Of a DNA stretch of 64,000 bases, positions 60,715-64,000 are shown piece after piece. The notes beneath the pieces were generated by a model. It was not told the DNA's origin. It was given only the letters and a program-made list of their open reading frames with translations, and did not search any database. The DNA comes from Blastococcus sp. CPCC 205250. GTDB lineage: Bacteria; Actinomycetota; Actinomycetes; Mycobacteriales; Geodermatophilaceae. The stretch is from the NCBI RefSeq assembly GCF_019799925.1, contig NZ_JABGCG010000010.1:1-64000 (forward strand), written 5' to 3'. Each line of letters begins with the position of its first letter. The first letter of the stretch is position 1. The position numbers and the translations under genes were made by a program.

Positions 60715-61176
60715 GTGACCACATCGAACGCGAGGACCGGGGGACCGGGGGACCCGGCCGGGGACATGGCGCCGCTGGTGCCCCTGACGGGACGGTGGCG
60801 CACGTCGGGCACGGTGCTGGACGAGCGGGGCGGGGCCGTCGCCGAGATCGCCGGGACCGACGTCTACGCGCTGCTCCCCGGCGGGCACTGGATCGCCCAC
60901 GACGTCGACGTGCGCATCGGCGGCGAGCGGACCCTCGTCCACGAACTCATCGGCGGCGCCCACTCCGACGGCGGCTGGCGGATGCACGCCTTCGACACGG
61001 CCGGGAGTCCGGGGCTGATGCGGCTCGGCGAGGAGGGTCCCGGGGTGCTGCTGGTGCACGGCGACGGCGTGCGCAGTCGGCTCGTCGTCCGCGGCGACCG
61101 CATGACCGCGCACTGGGACCGCGAGGTGGACGGCCGCTGGCAGCCGTGGATGGACATGGCCTTCGAACGGCTCTGA
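60715..61176 (+). CDS. DUF1579-like (lipocalin-like) protein
   Basis: A 153-residue soluble protein with a beta-rich pattern: PLTGRWRTSGTVLDERG, YALLPGGHWIAHDVDVRIGG, LVHELIGGAHSDGGWRMHAF and MTAHWDREVDGRWQPWMDM. This matches DUF1579-type lipocalin-like proteins, whose ligand is unknown. GTG 60715 has GGAG upstream; an in-frame ATG at 60682 is the alternative. It starts 53 bp after nucS and may share its message. Confidence 0.78.
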   Translation: MTTSNARTGGPGDPAGDMAPLVPLTGRWRTSGTVLDERGGAVAEIAGTDVYALLPGGHWIAHDVDVRIGGERTLVHELIGGAHSDGGWRMHAFDTAGSPGLMRLGEEGPGVLLVHGDGVRSRLVVRGDRMTAHWDREVDGRWQPWMDMAFERL

Positions 61177-61182
61177 GGAGCA

Positions 61183-61198
61183 CCCCGGCGCACCGGGG
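61183..61198 (+). terminator. Hairpin after the DUF1579-like gene
   Basis: CCCCGG (61183-61188) and CCGGGG (61193-61198) with loop CGCA, 6 bp past the stop. Confidence 0.55.
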
Positions 61199-61243
61199 CT
61201 GCGGGTCGCCGACCGGCGTCCGCTGCCTGGCCCCCCGCCGTTA

Positions 61244-61258
61244 TTACTGGCCGGTAAC
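61244..61258 (+). promoter_or_regulatory. Palindromic operator upstream of the fused dehydrogenase gene
   Basis: TTACTGGCCGGTAAC: half-sites TTAC and GTAA around a GGCC centre. Bases 61245-61258 are identical to 53151-53164 before the mutase gene. It lies 68 nt before GTG 61327. Probably bound by a TetR-type regulator of acyl-CoA metabolism; the regulator is not in the window. Confidence 0.6.
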
Positions 61259-61326
61259 CCGGGTGGGCGGACGGTCGCGGGGGGTGGGAGACTCCCGTCG
61301 ATCAGCGATCGGGAGGAGTTGGCAGC

Positions 61327-63108
61327 GTGGCCAGAGAACTGACCGAGGTCGGCGTCGTCGGCCTGGGCACCATGGGTGCCGGGATCAGCGAGGTGCTCGC
61401 ACGGGCGGGCCTGTCGGTGACCGCCGTGGACCTCGACGAGGAGGCCGTGGGGCGCGGGCGCGGGCACATCGAGCAGTCCACCGACCGCGCGGTCAGCCGC
61501 GGCAAGCTGGAGACCGCCGAGCGCGACGAGATCCTCGGCCGGATCCGGTTCAGCACCTCGCTGGAGGACCTGGCCGCCGCCGAGCTGGTGATCGAGGCCG
61601 TGCCGGAGCGGATGGAGCTCAAGACCGAGATCTTCGGCAAGCTCGACGCGATCTGCCCGCCGGACACGATCCTGGCGACCAACACCTCGAGCCTGTCGGT
61701 CACCGAGCTGTCGGTGGCCACGGGCCGGCCGAGCCGGGTCATCGGGATGCACTTCTTCAACCCCGCCCCGGTCATGAAGCTGGTCGAGGTGGTGCGCACG
61801 GTCGTCACCGAGCCCTCCGTCGTCGAGGACGTCGAGGCCCTGGCCGCCCGGCTGGGCAAGGTCGACGTGACGATCGGCGACCGCGCCGGCTTCATCGCCA
61901 ACGCGCTGCTGTTCGGCTACCTCAACCACGCGGTCTCGATGTACGAGAACCGGTACGCCTCCCGCGAGGACATCGACGCGGCCATGCGGCTGGGCTGCGG
62001 CCTGCCGATGGGCCCGCTGGCGCTCATGGACCTCATCGGCATCGACACCGCCTACGAGATCCTCGACACGATGTACAAGCAGTCGCGCAACCGGCTGCAC
62101 GCCCCCAGCCCGATCATCAAGCAGATGATGACGGCGGGGCTGCTGGGCCGGAAGACCGGCCGCGGCTTCTACACCTACGCCCAGCGCGACTCGGCCGAGG
62201 TCGTCGGCGACGCCTCCACGCCGGAGCCCGGCGGGGCCAGCGCGGGCGCCCGGCCGGTGCAGGCCGTCGGCGTCGTGGGCTCGGGCACCATGGCCACCGG
62301 CATCATCGAGGTCGTCGCCAAGGGCGGCTTCGACGTGCTGTTCCAGGCGCGTTCGGCGGAGAAGGTCGAGGCCGTCACCAAGGCGCTGACCAAGTCGCTG
62401 GACAAGCAGGTCGCGCGCGGGCGCCTGGACGAGGCCGGCCGCGACGAGGTCCTCGGACGCGTGCGCGGCACCACCGACCTGGACGAGATGGCCGACCGCG
62501 ACCTGGTCATCGAGGCCGTCGTGGAGTCGCTGCCGGTCAAGGAGGCGCTGTTCGCCGCGCTCGGGGAGATCGCCAGGCCCGGCGCGGTGCTGGCGACCAC
62601 CACCTCGAGCCTGCCGGTCATCGAGTGCGCCCGCGCGTCGGGCCGCCCGGCCGACGTCGTGGGCCTGCACTTCTTCAACCCGGCGCCGGTGATGAAGCTG
62701 GTCGAGGTCGTCTCCACGATCTCCACCGCCGACGACGTCACCGCCACCGCGTACGCCGTCTGCGAGAAGCTGCGCAAGCACCCGGTCTCGTGCACCGACC
62801 GGGCCGGCTTCATCGTCAACGCGCTGCTGTTCCCCTACCTGAACGACGCGGTGAAGATGCTCGAGGCGCACTACGCGACCGCCGACGACATCGACGCCGC
62901 CATGAAGGTCGGCTGCGGCTACCCGATGGGTCCCTTCGAGCTGCTGGACGTCGTCGGCCTCGACGTCTCGCTGGCCATCGAGCGCGAGCTCTACACCGAG
63001 TTCCGCGAGCCCGGCTTCGCCCCCGCCCCGCTGCTGGAGCACCTGGTCACCGCCGGGTACCTCGGCCGCAAGACCGGGCGCGGGTTCCGCGACTACGCCA
63101 GCCGCTGA
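61327..63108 (+). CDS. Tandem-fused 3-hydroxyacyl-CoA (3-hydroxybutyryl-CoA) dehydrogenase
   Basis: A 593-residue protein made of two complete copies of a dehydrogenase of about 285 residues. Copy 1 has NAD motif GLGTMGAG (12-19) and copy 2 GSGTMATG (318-325). Both keep the catalytic set: Ser in TSSLSVTEL or TSSLPVIEC, His in MHFFNPAPVMKLVEV or LHFFNPAPVMKLVEV, and Asn in RAGFIANALLF or RAGFIVNALLF. Both end with GLLGRKTGRGF or GYLGRKTGRGF. It interconverts 3-hydroxyacyl-CoA and 3-oxoacyl-CoA. GTG 61327 has GGAGGAG upstream. The shared operator with the mutase gene suggests a joint role in C4-CoA metabolism. Confidence 0.93.
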   Translation: MARELTEVGVVGLGTMGAGISEVLARAGLSVTAVDLDEEAVGRGRGHIEQSTDRAVSRGKLETAERDEILGRIRFSTSLEDLAAAELVIEAVPERMELKTEIFGKLDAICPPDTILATNTSSLSVTELSVATGRPSRVIGMHFFNPAPVMKLVEVVRTVVTEPSVVEDVEALAARLGKVDVTIGDRAGFIANALLFGYLNHAVSMYENRYASREDIDAAMRLGCGLPMGPLALMDLIGIDTAYEILDTMYKQSRNRLHAPSPIIKQMMTAGLLGRKTGRGFYTYAQRDSAEVVGDASTPEPGGASAGARPVQAVGVVGSGTMATGIIEVVAKGGFDVLFQARSAEKVEAVTKALTKSLDKQVARGRLDEAGRDEVLGRVRGTTDLDEMADRDLVIEAVVESLPVKEALFAALGEIARPGAVLATTTSSLPVIECARASGRPADVVGLHFFNPAPVMKLVEVVSTISTADDVTATAYAVCEKLRKHPVSCTDRAGFIVNALLFPYLNDAVKMLEAHYATADDIDAAMKVGCGYPMGPFELLDVVGLDVSLAIERELYTEFREPGFAPAPLLEHLVTAGYLGRKTGRGFRDYASR

Positions 63109-63111
63109 CCG

Positions 63112-63417
63112 GTGCCCCGACGGCGCGCACGGGCCGGGTCGCCTCCTCCGCGGAGCGACCCGGCCCGGCGTGCCGAGCGGGTGGAGGAGGCGGCTGACGG
63201 CGACTGGGTGGTCCGCTCCCTGACCGGCGCCGCCAGCACCAAGAGCTACCGCTGTCCCGGGTGCGACCAGGAGATCCGCCCCGGGACCCCGCACGTGGTC
63301 TCCTGGCCTGCCTACGCCCGCGACTCCGACCTCGAGCCGTGGGACACCGACTCGGCCGCGGACACCCGGCGACACTGGCACACGGCCTGCTGGCGGGCGC
63401 GTGACCGCCGTCGGTGA
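63112..63417 (+). CDS. Small zinc-site protein
   Basis: A 101-residue protein with a basic N-terminus (1-25). It then has WVVRSLTGAASTKSYRCPGC, DQEIRPGTPHVVSWP and RRHWHTACWRARDR. The C-x2-C pair with the later H-x-H-x2-C makes a likely treble-clef-type zinc site. Homologues sit in many actinobacterial genomes, often mislabelled ATP/GTP-binding. Function unknown. GTG 63112 is 3 bp after the dehydrogenase stop, so it is co-transcribed with it. Confidence 0.8.
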   Translation: MPRRRARAGSPPPRSDPARRAERVEEAADGDWVVRSLTGAASTKSYRCPGCDQEIRPGTPHVVSWPAYARDSDLEPWDTDSAADTRRHWHTACWRARDRRR

Positions 63418-63478
63418 AGGCCCCGCTGCCCCCCACGCCCCGCTCGGCTCGGCGCGGGCCCTGCAGCGGGCCGTCCCC

Positions 63479-64000
63479 TCAGGCGGCAGCGGCGAAGACG
63501 ACGACGTTGTCGCGGTAGCTGCGGGCCGCGCGGTCGAAGTCGCCGCCGCAGGTCACCAGCCGCAGCTGCGCGTCCGGGGTCGGCCCGTAGACCTCGTCGG
63601 TGGGGAAGGCGTCCTTGGCGTGGCGCTCGACGCGGGTCACGGTGAACCGCGCCGTCGTCCCGTCCGCGCGGTCGACGAGCACCTCGTCGCCGGCGGTCAG
63701 GTCGCGCAGCCGCCAGAACACCGCCGGGCCGGCGGTGGAGTCCACGTGCCCGGCCAGCACCGCCGGGCCGACGTCGCCCGGCGCGGTCCCGCCGTCGAAC
63801 CAGCCGGCCCGGCCGTAGTCGACCGGTGTCTCCAGGGCGCCGAGCGGGTCGATGCCCAGCCGCTCCAGCGGGCTGTCCACGCCGATGCCAGGTACGCGTA
63901 CCCGCACCGGCTCGGCGACGGCCCGGGGCGCCGCCGCCTGCAGGCGGACGGGGGGACCGGAGGCCGCTGCGGCTGCCGGGGTGCTCCCGGCGGGTGCCGC
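63479..64000 (-). CDS. Class F sortase, 3' part (5' end outside window)
   Basis: The frame is open from the stop at 63479 to the right edge, so the N-terminus lies outside. The visible 173 residues start with an Ala/Pro/Gly-rich linker, then the sortase core: VRVRVPGIGVDSPLERLG, the catalytic His in VGPAVLAGHVDSTAGPAVF, and the catalytic Cys in LRLVTCGGDFDRAARSYRDN, with the Arg further on. Class F sortases of actinobacteria are secreted, membrane-anchored transpeptidases; their substrates are mostly unknown. Confidence 0.9.
   Translation of the reverse strand, partial: AAPAGSTPAAAAASGPPVRLQAAAPRAVAEPVRVRVPGIGVDSPLERLGIDPLGALETPVDYGRAGWFDGGTAPGDVGPAVLAGHVDSTAGPAVFWRLRDLTAGDEVLVDRADGTTARFTVTRVERHAKDAFPTDEVYGPTPDAQLRLVTCGGDFDRAARSYRDNVVVFAAAA

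Noticed and set aside
59012..60724. 570-codon minus-strand frame covering the lipoprotein and nucS
   Set aside because: The signal peptide and lipobox place the true start at 59905; the upstream part is antisense to nucS.

Overview
The window is very GC-rich and densely coded. Its gene content fits a high-GC actinobacterium: an Mtb-type multifunctional 2-oxoglutarate dehydrogenase (Kgd), a NucS/EndoMS mismatch nuclease, a DUF222/13E12 HNH protein, MurA with Asp in place of the catalytic Cys, a DUF6104 protein, a WecA-type phosphotransferase beside the ATP synthase genes, and many leaderless promoters (TANNNT 6-9 nt before the start codon). My best guess is family Geodermatophilaceae (Blastococcus/Modestobacter/Geodermatophilus). 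That is inference from overall look, not from a search.

Layout. 1-10.8 kb: 3' part of a malic enzyme, a polytopic GT-C-like membrane protein, a YdjM-like hydrolase, then a minus-strand run with a Bcr/CflA exporter, a DUF6104 protein, kgd and a two-gene ABC exporter. 11-17.5 kb: universal stress protein, class III nucleotide cyclase, ABC-F ATPase, a degenerate PlsC-like protein, a small Tudor-like protein and a DUF222-HNH protein (a small accessory-looking patch), and a PH-like membrane protein. 17.5-25.7 kb: a minus-strand cluster of acyl-CoA synthetase, phasin-like coiled-coil protein, class III PHA synthase-like protein and GNAT; then an SDR, an alpha/beta hydrolase, a DUF2243-CtaG pair, two VOC proteins and tRNA-Arg(CCG). 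25.7-34 kb: a DUF3105-DUF305 pair, then the tightly overlapping argS-lysA-hom-thrC-thrB operon (aspartate-family amino acids). 34-39.7 kb: rho with a striking 30-bp repeat array, rpmE, prfA, prmC and a Sua5-type tRNA-modification gene. 39.8-50.7 kb: wecA, atpI, atpZ and atpBEFHAGD, then a strong terminator, a coiled-coil membrane protein, a 13-bp repeat array, and atpC with its own putative promoter. 50.7-63.1 kb: DUF2550, cobalamin adenosyltransferase, murA, an ethylmalonyl-CoA-mutase-like B12 enzyme, a GAF-GGDEF protein, an enoyl-CoA hydratase, a dicarboxylate symporter, a lipoprotein, nucS, a DUF1579-like protein and a tandem-fused 3-hydroxyacyl-CoA dehydrogenase. 63.1-64 kb: a small zinc-site protein and the 3' part of a class F sortase.

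Most of this is core metabolism and energy conservation, and I see no phage, integrase, insertion sequence, CRISPR array or defence island. The most interesting signals are regulatory or architectural. A 14-bp identical palindromic site lies before both the B12 mutase gene and the fused dehydrogenase gene. The ATP synthase operon is interrupted between atpD and atpC, and atpE is flanked by stem-loops. Two genes, an ABC ATPase and prmC, seem to lack any ATG/GTG/TTG start that would preserve their conserved N-termini. Rho carries a recently expanded repeat, wecA is preceded by a short leader ORF, and one PlsC-like protein looks like a pseudoenzyme.

No intergenic stretch exceeds 300 bases. The longest ones (14880-15155, 15435-15661, 33987-34232, 57358-57593) are described below.
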